Shown one piece after another: positions 53,459-62,241 of a stretch of 64,000 nucleotides of DNA; position 1 is the stretch's first letter; each line of letters starts with the position of its first letter. Source of the stretch: JABDMH01 sp050298535 (GTDB lineage: Bacteria; Bacteroidota; Bacteroidia; Chitinophagales; Saprospiraceae); assembly GCA_050298535.1 (NCBI GenBank), contig JBNKUI010000106.1, positions 1-64,000 of the forward strand. The letters are read 5' to 3'. The translations under genes were made by a program, and so were the position numbers. The notes under the pieces were generated by a model. The model saw only the letters and a list, made by a program, of their open reading frames with translations. It was not told where the DNA came from and ran no database searches.

Positions 53459-53994
53459 GTACAGCTAAAGATTTAGAGACTTCAAGAAATCTCACTAGGT
53501 GGGCGTGGATAGTTTCTTTAGTGGTATTCTTACTGGTAGTAAGTATGCGTCGATTTAAAATACAGACTTCAATTGACTTCACTATGCTGCCGGCTATTTA
53601 CTCCGGATTGAATGTGATCACAGCACTGCTTCTGATCATAGCTTACTACTTTATCCGGGTAAAAAAGAATATGGCCAGGCATCGTGCTGCCATGCAGTTC
53701 GCCATAGTGTGCTCAACACTCTTTCTCCTATTGTACGTACTATATCACATCACGACACAAGAAACGCTATACTGCGGCGAGGGAGTCATACGGATCCTGT
53801 ATTTCGTTATTCTGATCTCACACATTATTTTGGCGGCAACTATACTCCCATTTATCCTAATGACATATATAAGAGCATATACAAATCAGTTCGTGAAACA
53901 TAAGCGGATGGCTAGATGGGTGTGGCCTCTTTGGCTGTACGTTGCGATTACAGGTCCTTTGGTATATGTCTTCCTATTACCCTGTCATGCATAG
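53455..53994 (+). CDS. DUF420 membrane protein (CtaM-like)
   Basis: An integral membrane protein of 179 residues with five predicted helices, of the DUF420 family. A Staphylococcus member, CtaM, is needed for maturation of heme-A-containing oxidase. Conserved His residues occur in KKNMARHRAAMQ, LYHIT, LISHIILA and VKHKRMARWVWPLWLYVAITGPLVY, matching the family pattern of four His that could bind metal or heme. Its place after the oxidase genes, translationally coupled to the gene before, fits an assembly role. Confidence 0.87.
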   Translation: MSTAKDLETSRNLTRWAWIVSLVVFLLVVSMRRFKIQTSIDFTMLPAIYSGLNVITALLLIIAYYFIRVKKNMARHRAAMQFAIVCSTLFLLLYVLYHITTQETLYCGEGVIRILYFVILISHIILAATILPFILMTYIRAYTNQFVKHKRMARWVWPLWLYVAITGPLVYVFLLPCHA

Positions 53995-54021
53995 TATCGT
54001 GGATTTGATTAATTTTGCATA

Positions 54022-54294
54022 ATGAGAAATAGCTTAAAAGTTCTGGTAATCTTTCTACTTGTATTCGGCTTTCTGACCGTAGGTGGTAGTGATGTATTGG
54101 CACAATGTCCTATGTGTAGAGCTACTGCTGAGTCAAATTTGCAAAATGGAGGTACGGCAGGAAAAGGTCTAAATCTGGGTATACTTTTTATTCTATCTCT
54201 TCCCTATCTATTTGTAGGGACTTTAGGTTACCTGTGGTGGAAGAATCGACATAGATTTTCTGCAGGACCTGTTGAGCAGGGTGATCCCTCATAA
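54022..54294 (+). CDS. Small CPMC-motif membrane protein
   Basis: A 90-residue protein with an N-terminal signal or anchor helix (about 7-27), then QCPMCRATAESNLQNGG, a CxxC motif exported to the periplasm, and a second helix (about 51-68) before a short basic tail. Small proteins with this CPMC motif commonly follow DUF420 genes in Bacteroidota respiratory clusters. The CxxC could bind copper or take part in thiol exchange during CuA assembly; this is inference. It is 27 bp downstream of the DUF420 gene and ends the respiratory cluster. Confidence 0.75.
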   Translation: MRNSLKVLVIFLLVFGFLTVGGSDVLAQCPMCRATAESNLQNGGTAGKGLNLGILFILSLPYLFVGTLGYLWWKNRHRFSAGPVEQGDPS

Positions 54295-54335
54295 TCGTTT
54301 CCAACAGATTATTGCACTACTATCAATCGACGTCC

Positions 54336-54794
54336 TTAGTATTCAATGATATAACGTATTCCAACACCAGCACTATTCAGAAATAGCTTCCCGTCCTCAC
54401 CTGCAATACGTAGACGCGGTGTCCAATCTGCAGATATCTGTATTGGTATGCTTTCAAAGCTAAAATCAATTCCCAGGGCTCCCAGGGCTCCAAAAGCTGT
54501 AAAGTCAGATGCAAAATTGATGTAGGGTCCGACGCCCCAATACCATTGAAAACGACTGAGATTCATCTCGGTATGCTTCTCGATTAATACGCCCGCACCA
54601 AAGTAATCGTAGTCAAAGGATCCAACGATGACTTCTAGTGCTAAGGGTATGGATAGGAATTTCTTATAGGATACAGTTGCTCCGGTACCTCCCCGAAGAC
54701 CAGCAGCCTGATCATAGAATTGAGCGTGTAGGTCACTGTTGAAACTGAACAGTATTCCTGCAGCCAGAATCAGCTGAAGCAGATATCGCATCAT
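54336..54794 (-). CDS. Small outer-membrane barrel-like protein (paralogue B)
   Basis: A 152-residue secreted protein. The start at 54794 begins a normal signal peptide (MMRYLLQLILAAGILF, ending HA-Q); the longer reading from 54890 begins with Trp/Cys-rich residues that overlap the neighbouring gene. The mature part has alternating beta strands and a terminal aromatic (GVGIRYIIEY), consistent with a small outer-membrane beta-barrel. It is homologous along its length with the next gene on the minus strand, from which it is separated by 14 bp: a tandem duplication. Function unknown. Confidence 0.75.
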   Translation of the reverse strand: MMRYLLQLILAAGILFSFNSDLHAQFYDQAAGLRGGTGATVSYKKFLSIPLALEVIVGSFDYDYFGAGVLIEKHTEMNLSRFQWYWGVGPYINFASDFTAFGALGALGIDFSFESIPIQISADWTPRLRIAGEDGKLFLNSAGVGIRYIIEY

Positions 54795-54808
54795 ATGTAT
54801 GATTCCAA

Positions 54809-55306
54809 TTAGAAGATATAGCGGACACCAAGTCCTCCACCGCCACTGAGGAAGCCACCACCTCCAGCTATTGCAATGGCAGGAATCCAATCGAGAGAAA
54901 TGTTTAGAGGAATGTCTTCAAATGCGTAGTCGAGGCCAATATTGCCAGCGATGCCAATGTAGGTTTGATCTCCATCAATAAGCCCCGAAAAGGATCCTCC
55001 CCAAAATCCAACGAATGCACCACCACCATAGTACCACTGCAAGCCAGAAAGTACATCGTCAAGGGGATTATGAACCTGATATAATCCTGTAATCTGCACA
55101 TAGTTATAATTAAATCCCAGTGTACCATAACTACGATACCTCAAGACTCCTTCAAGAGCAGACTTTTCATTTAAGAAATGTTTGAAAGATGCACCAAAAC
55201 CACCCCAGCCTCCTCTAATTCCAATTGCGTTATCATAGTTTTGTGCCGTAGTACTTCCCGTCGCGATGAGGGTTGCAAAAACCAAAATTGATAAGATGTT
55301 TTTCAT
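54809..55306 (-). CDS. Small outer-membrane barrel-like protein (paralogue A)
   Basis: A 165-residue secreted protein with a signal peptide (residues 1-21, TTA-Q). The Gly- and aromatic-rich strands (NAIGIRGGWGGFGASFKHF, GLQWYYGGGAFVGFW, GGLGVRYIF) and the terminal Phe are typical of small outer-membrane barrels of Bacteroidota. A Gly-rich stretch near the C-terminus (AGGGGFLSGGGG) is absent from paralogue B. It is the first gene of the two-gene tandem. No function is established. Confidence 0.78.
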   Translation of the reverse strand: MKNILSILVFATLIATGSTTAQNYDNAIGIRGGWGGFGASFKHFLNEKSALEGVLRYRSYGTLGFNYNYVQITGLYQVHNPLDDVLSGLQWYYGGGAFVGFWGGSFSGLIDGDQTYIGIAGNIGLDYAFEDIPLNISLDWIPAIAIAGGGGFLSGGGGLGVRYIF

Positions 55307-55384
55307 TGAGTTGTTATTTTATGGAATACTAATTTAATCATTTTGGTACCTATTCATAAGTATTCTCCTATAACTTATCGAGCC

Positions 55385-55795
55385 CTAAGGCGTATTCCTC
55401 AATGGAGTGATGAATAACTGGCGTATAACAAGTATCCAGGAGATAATAAAAAGTGTGCCTCCCAAGGGTGTGATTGGACCTAGAATGGCGGTTGAAATAT
55501 TCAAAATCGATTGAGTTGAAATGAGATACAGTGAACCTGAAAAGAAAAGTATGCCCAGACTCATGCTTATGACCGCCCACTTATAATCTTGATCCGAGGC
55601 GTGCATGCTCAACAGCCCCACAATGAGAAGTCCAAATGCATGATAAAATTGATATCTGACTCCTGTCTGAAAAGTCTCAAGCTGATCGGTATCCAACGCC
55701 TCCTCCAATCCATGTGCTGCGAAAGCACCCAACATCACGGCCAGTGCAGCGAAGATACATCCCAGAACCAGAGTGTTTCGGCTAGTACGTGACAT
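55385..55795 (-). CDS. DUF423 membrane protein
   Basis: A 136-residue inner-membrane protein of the DUF423 (YgdD-like) family with four predicted helices. The signature MLGAFAAHGLEEAL near the N-terminus, FQTGVRYQFYHAFGLL, and the final ITPLGGTLFIISWILV are diagnostic. The function is unknown in bacteria generally. It stands alone on the minus strand, between the tandem barrel genes and the symporter operon. Confidence 0.92.
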   Translation of the reverse strand: MSRTSRNTLVLGCIFAALAVMLGAFAAHGLEEALDTDQLETFQTGVRYQFYHAFGLLIVGLLSMHASDQDYKWAVISMSLGILFFSGSLYLISTQSILNISTAILGPITPLGGTLFIISWILVIRQLFITPLRNTP

Positions 55796-55869
55796 AGATG
55801 CGAATATTAGACTTGGTCTAAGGTATGAAATCCTGGATATCTCTGGTCTCGGAACTTGTTAATTAAGAC

Positions 55870-57576
55870 CTATTGCCCGGTCGCCTTTGTTGAGCTGCCT
55901 CCCGCAAAAGACTGAATGATAAAGCTAAAGATTATAACTCCGATACAACCGATAGGATTTAACCAAAGAAAGCTGATGTCTGCATTTATATAAGTAATGA
56001 CAACCATGAGTTCAGCTAGAAGAGCGCCTATAAAGACAGCGTTGGCATGGATCCGTTTGATATAGAAGGCCACGAGAAAAATACCCAGGATGGTACCATA
56101 GAACAATGAGCCCACGATGTTCACAAACTGTATCAAATTTTCGAACAAGGTACCAAAGCAGGCGAAACCAATAGCAAATAGTCCCCACATAAAGGTGAAG
56201 GCTTTTGACATGGTCACATAGTGCTGATCAGTACCTGAAGCGAATATCGATCGTTTGTAGATATCTACGGCAGTAGTTGAGGCCAGTGCATTAAGTTCCG
56301 AGGCTGTTGAACTCATAGCTGCACTAAAGATTACAGCCAGCAGTAGCCCAACCAGACCTTTTGGTAGGTGATTGAGAATGAATGTGATAAAAACATAGTC
56401 CCGATCATTGGTCTCTATGGATTCATCGGCTTCCTCTATAATGGTTTTGACTGATTCTCTTACATTCTGTTGAGCATCCTGGTTCGATAGGATCTGCTCT
56501 CTGACACTGGTCACAGCTGCTTCGTTTCCTGATCTTTCTGCTTCCAGGTATGCCATGTTTAGCGTCCTACGTTCCTCTTCCAGCGTGGTCTTTTGTTCTT
56601 CCAGTGGCGCTAATTGAGTGCCATAATCACTTTCTGCGATGCGTTCGTAGGCGGCTTCATTAAAGAAGATGGGGGCCGAGTTGTTTTGGTAGAATACGAA
56701 CACCATGATACCTATCAGGAGTATGAAAAACTGCATAGGAACCTTCAATAGACCATTAAATATGAGACCCATTCGACTTTCCCGAATTGAACTACCGGAT
56801 AAATATCGTTGCACCTGACTTTGATCAGTGCCAAAATATGCCAACTGCAGGAAGAGCCCTCCTGTGATACCAGACCAAAGTGTGTATCGATTATTCCAGT
56901 CGAAAGAAAAATCCACAGTGTCGAGACGACCCGTTGCACCAGCTACTTTAAGAGAGTCCACAAAGCTCATCCCTTCCGGCAGATAGGAGATCAGTAGGAA
57001 GAATGTGATAAATAGCCCCCCAAAGATTACCATCATCTGATATTTGTGAGTAACATTCACAGCCCGAGTACCACCAGATACGGTATAAGTGATGACCAGA
57101 AGTCCTATAATCAGATTTGTGAGATTCAGATTCCATCCCATGATCGAACTCAAAATAATAGCTGGGGCGTATATAGTAATACCGGCACCCAGTCCCCGCT
57201 GAATCAGAAAGAGAAATGCGGCCAATGATCTGGTCTTGAGGTCAAAACGCCCTTCCAGAAACTCGTAAGCTGTGTAAACCTTCAGCTTGTAATATATCGG
57301 AATGAATGTGACACAGAGGATTACCATGGCGATCGGCAATCCGAAATAGAATTGAACAAATCCCATCCCATCGGCATAGGCCTGTCCGGGGGTGGAGAGA
57401 AATGTGATTGCACTGGCTTGAGTAGCCATCACAGACAGTCCAATGGTCCACCACTTTGCCTCTTGGTTGCCCAACAGATATTGATTTATATTCTTGCTTC
57501 CCCGGGTCTTCCAGACACCATAAGAAACAATCAATAGCAGTGTGCCAGCTAAAATGGTCCAATCCAGTGAACTCAT
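55870..57576 (-). CDS. Sodium:solute symporter (SSS family)
   Basis: A 568-residue inner-membrane transporter of the SSS family with about thirteen helices, importing a solute with Na+. Family features are QYLLGNQEAKWWTIGLSVMATQASAITFLS and the SAAMSSTASELNALASTTAVDIYK region. An acidic coiled-coil insertion of about 90 residues (about 300-390, encoded at 56407-56679) separates two helices. It is the last gene of a minus-strand operon with a 40-residue membrane protein and a PIG-L deacetylase, which suggests import of a sugar derivative. The substrate is not known. Confidence 0.92.
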   Translation of the reverse strand: MSSLDWTILAGTLLLIVSYGVWKTRGSKNINQYLLGNQEAKWWTIGLSVMATQASAITFLSTPGQAYADGMGFVQFYFGLPIAMVILCVTFIPIYYKLKVYTAYEFLEGRFDLKTRSLAAFLFLIQRGLGAGITIYAPAIILSSIMGWNLNLTNLIIGLLVITYTVSGGTRAVNVTHKYQMMVIFGGLFITFFLLISYLPEGMSFVDSLKVAGATGRLDTVDFSFDWNNRYTLWSGITGGLFLQLAYFGTDQSQVQRYLSGSSIRESRMGLIFNGLLKVPMQFFILLIGIMVFVFYQNNSAPIFFNEAAYERIAESDYGTQLAPLEEQKTTLEEERRTLNMAYLEAERSGNEAAVTSVREQILSNQDAQQNVRESVKTIIEEADESIETNDRDYVFITFILNHLPKGLVGLLLAVIFSAAMSSTASELNALASTTAVDIYKRSIFASGTDQHYVTMSKAFTFMWGLFAIGFACFGTLFENLIQFVNIVGSLFYGTILGIFLVAFYIKRIHANAVFIGALLAELMVVITYINADISFLWLNPIGCIGVIIFSFIIQSFAGGSSTKATGQ

Positions 57577-57586
57577 GTGTTGGGTT

Positions 57587-57709
57587 CTAAGTGAAGTACT
57601 TGCTAAAAATGAGAAATCCTATGATGACCAGCACATGTGCGATCAACAGTACGGCATAGAGTTGATTCCAATTCAAACCAAAAGGAAGCTTATCGGGTAA
57701 TTTTGTCAT
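57587..57709 (-). CDS. 40-residue single-span membrane protein, possible small symporter subunit
   Basis: Reading the reverse strand from ATG at 57709 to TAG at 57587 gives 40 residues: a hydrophilic start (MTKLPDKLPFGLNWNQ), one hydrophobic helix (about 17-35, LYAVLLIAHVLVIIGFLIF), and a short basic end. It starts 4 bp after the stop of the deacetylase gene and ends 10 bp before the symporter start, so the three are evidently one operon. Short single-span companions exist for some transporters, so a subunit role is plausible but unproven. Confidence 0.7.
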   Translation of the reverse strand: MTKLPDKLPFGLNWNQLYAVLLIAHVLVIIGFLIFSKYFT

Positions 57710-57713
57710 CCCA

Positions 57714-60221
57714 CTAGGGTTCTTTGCGATTGCCGATTGAAATCAGGTTTGCGAATAGGCGGTAAGCACCAGGAACACCTGCTGGCAATTCACGAAACCA
57801 GGAATATCCTGTGTAAATGTACCAACCCTTTCCATAGGGTGCTACCAGCAGACCTCCATCCCGAGCTGGTTCACCAGGATCATGACTGGATAGTATTGCC
57901 GTATACTTTTCATCCCATTCGTTAGGGAAGTAAAGCCCGCGTTCCTGAACCCATCCTTCAAAATCCTGGGCAGTAATCTCATTGGGAGTATTTACAATGG
58001 GATGTTCAGGAGCCAGAATCTTTACGGGTGCTTCTTCAACAGAGACCCGATCTCTGGACAATGTAAGGGGGTAGGGTGCAAGATTTTCCATGCTTAGCCC
58101 ACGGTTCGTATTATACTGCACAATCATGGTCCCTCCATTTTTCACATATTCAAGCAAGGCATCCTGATAAAATGCCAATCTGCGATTAGTATTATATGCC
58201 CTGATGCCCATGATCACGGCATCATATTGCATAAGATTCTCAAGATTGAGATCGGATTCTTCCAATACTGTCACTTCATATCCTATCTGCTCGAGGTACT
58301 CCGGTATTTTATCTCCAGCTCCCATCACGTAGCCTACTTTGTCTCCGGATTTCTTCAGATCCAATTTTACAGCCTTTACCGTGGCAGGCCGAAGGACGGT
58401 TTGAGTTGGGATGTGATCATATTCGATGAGGTCGACCGAATAGCTATATGCATGGTCTGGTCGGTCAAATATTGCCTGAAGTTCTATTTCTTCCTGTCCA
58501 CTTGGTGGCACGAGACTAAAGCTTACCGTGGTTTCCTGACCTTTTGCTTCCAGGTGTACTTCCTGTCCTTCGGGTTGTACTGACCAGCCCTCTGGCACAT
58601 CAAGTCGTAGTGTGCCTTCCAGCGCTTCCACTCCAGATTTCACTAGCACCTCAACGATTTTAGGAGTTTGTTCTGCAAACACATAGATGTCTTCCTGAAA
58701 GTTTGCAAAGACAGGAGGACTTACCTCAAAAGGGCGATACACCTCACCTTTCACAGGGTCGTTGCGCTTATGTACAAGATCGGTTTCTATTGCCAGGGTG
58801 ATATCTCCCACATCGATACTGCAAAGTACTTTGATGGGACGATCTCCTTCAGGAAGCCCGCGGATTTCTTGATCCTCCACATAATACATTCCCATGCTGC
58901 CTTTCGAGTTTAACCAGTATGGGCTAGAGTATTTGGTGTCTTCAGGGACTATATAACTAGTCTCGTAGGTAAGGCGTGCATTGGGTTCAAGAGTTGTATT
59001 GAAAGTAGTATCCATACCTCCTGGCATCCACGCGATCTTTTTAAGCGACATCTGGGCCTCCGAGCGATTGATTACTTCCAGTTCGACATCTACTGCCTGA
59101 CCTGGCGAAGCCGAAAAATCAGCCGCTACCGCTTCTACAAACAACCCGCTACACCACTGGATTAGTTGACTGATTTCTTCAAGTTTTTTAGGTACCCAGA
59201 ATCCGTCGTTGGGAATACTTTGGATCTTCTTGTATACATTGATTAATGCAGGCACGGAAGCGGCAGGGTTCGCCAGATCAAAATTTCGATCAATTTCGGC
59301 CAGCATTTCACCTATGATATCACCCCCATCAATCCGCGACCAGGTGGTATTAACACCTGTCAACGGAGTCTCTTCAGAGGTCACCTTTTCTCCCTGAATC
59401 CATTCCAGGTATTCCATTTGACTTCCTCGGGAACCTGTTGCACCAAATCCCTGACTCTTGTGGAAGCTTCTGCTCAGGGCGGCAATCTCGTTGTTGGATT
59501 TTCCCTTCAATGGATAATATTCTCCAATATCTACACTTACCATATGGCTCTTGTCAGCTTTTTGGAAGTTTTCCTGACTACCGTAGAACCACCATGATGT
59601 ATTAAAAAATTGCCGGGTGGGAGTCCATGGTGATACGTATTCAAGCTGCTCGGGATACACAGACTCTTTTCCTGCAAGATCAAATGCCTCATAAGATAAC
59701 ATCGCAGAGGCAGTATGGTGCCCGTGTGTAGTGCCTTTCGTACGGTGGTCAAATCTATGAATTATGATATCGGGACGGGTCTTTCGAATGGCCCAAATGA
59801 CGTCAGCAAGTACCTCGTCTTTGTTCCAGATATCCAGTGTCTCGTCGGGATGCTTTGAGTATCCAAAATCATTTGCCCTGGAAAAAAGCTGATGCCCTCC
59901 ATCTGTTGATCGCGCTTTCAGTAATTCCTGGGTACGGATCAAGCCCAGCAACTCCCTGATCTCAGGACCCACCAGGTTTTGACCTCCATCTCCACGCGTG
60001 AGCGAAAGATAGGTGGTATACATATGCTCTTTGTTCGCGAAATAAGAGATCATTTGGGTGTTTTCATCATCAGGATGGGCAGCTACATATAGCACTGAGC
60101 CCAGTACCTGAGCACGTTTGATGCCTGCATAAATATCAGAAGAGTTGGGTTTATATGGTGCCTGGGCTACCAGAAGACCCGAACAAATCACTGAAAGGAG
60201 AAGGAAAAAGGCTTGTTTCAT
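57714..60221 (-). CDS. Secreted PIG-L deacetylase with C-terminal domains
   Basis: An 835-residue secreted enzyme. The start at 60221 gives a signal peptide (MKQAFFLLLSVICSGLLVAQA); the longer reading from 60287 adds 22 residues before it. The PIG-L/LmbE domain (about 25-260) has the zinc motif AAHPDDEN, then RGDGGQN, and HGHHTASAM with the third metal-binding His. The family removes N-acetyl groups from amino sugars. Residues 350-600 are beta sandwiches, including a segment on immune-globulin-like lines (LRLDVPEGWSVQPEG). The last 200 residues resemble a ThuA/glutamine-amidotransferase-like fold (DAVIMGIRAYN, GGTMIVQYN). It is the first gene of the symporter operon. Confidence 0.88.
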   Translation of the reverse strand: MKQAFFLLLSVICSGLLVAQAPYKPNSSDIYAGIKRAQVLGSVLYVAAHPDDENTQMISYFANKEHMYTTYLSLTRGDGGQNLVGPEIRELLGLIRTQELLKARSTDGGHQLFSRANDFGYSKHPDETLDIWNKDEVLADVIWAIRKTRPDIIIHRFDHRTKGTTHGHHTASAMLSYEAFDLAGKESVYPEQLEYVSPWTPTRQFFNTSWWFYGSQENFQKADKSHMVSVDIGEYYPLKGKSNNEIAALSRSFHKSQGFGATGSRGSQMEYLEWIQGEKVTSEETPLTGVNTTWSRIDGGDIIGEMLAEIDRNFDLANPAASVPALINVYKKIQSIPNDGFWVPKKLEEISQLIQWCSGLFVEAVAADFSASPGQAVDVELEVINRSEAQMSLKKIAWMPGGMDTTFNTTLEPNARLTYETSYIVPEDTKYSSPYWLNSKGSMGMYYVEDQEIRGLPEGDRPIKVLCSIDVGDITLAIETDLVHKRNDPVKGEVYRPFEVSPPVFANFQEDIYVFAEQTPKIVEVLVKSGVEALEGTLRLDVPEGWSVQPEGQEVHLEAKGQETTVSFSLVPPSGQEEIELQAIFDRPDHAYSYSVDLIEYDHIPTQTVLRPATVKAVKLDLKKSGDKVGYVMGAGDKIPEYLEQIGYEVTVLEESDLNLENLMQYDAVIMGIRAYNTNRRLAFYQDALLEYVKNGGTMIVQYNTNRGLSMENLAPYPLTLSRDRVSVEEAPVKILAPEHPIVNTPNEITAQDFEGWVQERGLYFPNEWDEKYTAILSSHDPGEPARDGGLLVAPYGKGWYIYTGYSWFRELPAGVPGAYRLFANLISIGNRKEP

Positions 60222-60472
60222 ATGATATTCAAAATGATATGTTTTCGAATTTAGGGAAAAAAGCAGGAAGTGCTGACTCAGCAGCACCTTTAGGAGGATT
60301 TTCAGATTTCCTTAACTTTTTTGTACTGACTTTTGACGCTCCAATTCCTGGTCAACGAATGCAGATTCATCAGAAAAGCTTTTTTAAGGTAGAATATACT
60401 CATATTTGGAAGCTGAAATTGTTAGGTGCTTTAGGCATTCATTCCTCTGGGGAATGTATTAATGAAAGGTAA

Positions 60473-61702
60473 ATGGAGGTATTTAAGTTTGGAGGTGCAT
60501 CACTGAAGGATGCTCCTGGATATCTAAGAATGCTGAATCTTGTATTGAGATATCCAGGTCAATTGGTAGTCGTTATCTCAGCGCTGGGTAAGACCACGAA
60601 TGCATTGGAAGAGGTGGTTAAATCATATTTAGCACAGGATGGTAGAGCTTTTGATTTATTGACTGCAATAAAGCAACACCATTTTGATATAATACAGCAA
60701 TTGGAGTTGCAGGATCAATTGCTTCTGGACTTGCTCAATGAACTCGCAGTAGAAATAGAATGGATGCTTGAGGACGAGCCCGATCAGAGTGATGCGTATA
60801 TCTATGATCAAATAGTGGGAGTGGGAGAGATGTGGTCCAGTGCGATATTTGAAGCCCTTCTGAGAAAGCACAGTAAACCTTCCGTTTGGATCGATGTGAG
60901 AGATGTTATGAAAACCGATGATACGCACCGGGCCGCACAGGTTCAGTGGGATCTCACCAGAGAAAATGTTCATCAAATTATTCATCCACAACTGAACAAT
61001 GATCGTGTCGTGGTAACTCAAGGATTTGTCGGTGCAACCGATGATAACTATACAACAACACTGGGTAGAGAGGGTTCTGACTATAGTGGCGCTGTGTTAG
61101 CCGCTCTCTGCAAGGCCAAGCGACTCACGGTATGGAAGGATGTGCCGGGGATTATGACAGCCGATCCTGACCTGGACGATAGAGCAACTTTGATACCTGA
61201 GATCGATTATGCTGTGGCACGAAAGATGGCATCTCTGGGTGCAAAAGTGGTACACCCGAATACAATGAAGCCCATGGCTGAGCAGGGAATTCCCATCACA
61301 GTAAGATCTTTCATCGATCTAGATAATCCAGGAACCACGATCGGTCACTTTCACGATCTGTCCTATCCTGTCATGACAATGCTTAGGAAAAATATACGGT
61401 TTATGGACTTTGACGCTAAGGCTAAATCAGCAATTGATGCAGTCCTTGAAAAATGTCTGAGCATACCATTTTACAAGGAAAGTGGTAAGAGTAAGATCTC
61501 TATAGCAATCGATAGGGATGATCGATGTGATGTTTACCTTCAACAAATAGAAGGCAAGATAGAAATGAAAGATGGTTATATGGTGACACTACTATATAGT
61601 GATGTAGCTAGCAGAGTCTCTTGGTCAGCCAGAGCACCTTTTCACATTCACAGTACCTCTGAACTGACCCAATACTTCTTTGCTGACCATCAGGATATGT
61701 AA
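60473..61702 (+). CDS. Aspartate kinase
   Basis: Phosphorylates L-aspartate, the first step towards lysine, threonine, methionine and diaminopimelate. It is cytosolic, 409 residues. The amino-acid kinase domain starts KFGGASL (residues 5-11), with VISALGKTTNAL, GVGEMWSSAIF, and the nucleotide/substrate loops TTTLGREGSDYSGAVLA and VWKDVPGIMTADP. An ACT-like regulatory part follows (about 310-409), shorter than the usual double ACT, so the feedback behaviour may differ. Its 3' end overlaps the convergent HsdR-N-like gene by 13 bp. The upstream 250 bp contain no clear element besides a 6-bp inverted repeat at 60270-60287. Confidence 0.93.
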   Translation: MEVFKFGGASLKDAPGYLRMLNLVLRYPGQLVVVISALGKTTNALEEVVKSYLAQDGRAFDLLTAIKQHHFDIIQQLELQDQLLLDLLNELAVEIEWMLEDEPDQSDAYIYDQIVGVGEMWSSAIFEALLRKHSKPSVWIDVRDVMKTDDTHRAAQVQWDLTRENVHQIIHPQLNNDRVVVTQGFVGATDDNYTTTLGREGSDYSGAVLAALCKAKRLTVWKDVPGIMTADPDLDDRATLIPEIDYAVARKMASLGAKVVHPNTMKPMAEQGIPITVRSFIDLDNPGTTIGHFHDLSYPVMTMLRKNIRFMDFDAKAKSAIDAVLEKCLSIPFYKESGKSKISIAIDRDDRCDVYLQQIEGKIEMKDGYMVTLLYSDVASRVSWSARAPFHIHSTSELTQYFFADHQDM

Positions 61703-62193
61703 GTTGGTACCGCCTCAAGAAAACTGTAACTCTTGTTTACATGATCCACCGAGCAACAGAAATGGTGTAGTCCATTGCTGATTAATAAATAGGGGACCTT
61801 AAGTGCCATGTTGTACCGTGCTATCTGGTCGAATACATCCTGAGAAATATCGATATCGGGAGACTTACATTCGATCAGTAACAAAGGACTTATGGATCGA
61901 TCATATACCAAAATATCGAATCTTTTCAGCATTCCATTGAGCTGGATCCCCTTCTCCACCTGAATCAGTGTCGGGGGATAGTGTAGTACATCAGTCAGAT
62001 AGGCTATGATGAGCTGTCGCACCACTTCTTCCCGGGTATGTAGCAACCACTTCTTGCGGATTGGATCCCAAATGTAGTTGCCATCTGCCCTGCTCTCTAC
62101 CCGGAGGTGGTCACGTAATGTCAGTAGATCTAAATCAAGCATGTGAGGATTGTAAGATATATAAACAAATTTTAAATTAGCGTCCGCTTTCAT
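61690..62193 (-). CDS. HsdR N-terminal-like (PD-(D/E)XK) orphan protein
   Basis: A 167-residue protein matching the N-terminal domain of type I restriction R subunits, a PD-(D/E)XK nuclease fold. Active-site candidates are the Asp in KRFDILVYD and the pair in LLIECKSP (Glu and Lys). An earlier region REEVVRQLIIAYLTDVLHYP is typical. No methylase, specificity or helicase gene is present, so it is not a restriction system here; such orphans are common single-copy genes in Bacteroidota with unknown role. The start at 62193 is preferred; 62229 would overlap the gldA side. Confidence 0.85.
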   Translation of the reverse strand: MKADANLKFVYISYNPHMLDLDLLTLRDHLRVESRADGNYIWDPIRKKWLLHTREEVVRQLIIAYLTDVLHYPPTLIQVEKGIQLNGMLKRFDILVYDRSISPLLLIECKSPDIDISQDVFDQIARYNMALKVPYLLISNGLHHFCCSVDHVNKSYSFLEAVPTYIS

Positions 62194-62241
62194 TTCGTAC
62201 CCCTGATATAAGGTGTGTGTACGATTCAAATTAAATCGGAA

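Noticed and set aside
60155..60472. Open frame of 105 codons directly before the aspartate kinase gene, ending at its start codon
   Set aside because: It overlaps the 5' end of the PIG-L gene on the other strand and has no family resemblance or signal. The abutting stop is likely chance.
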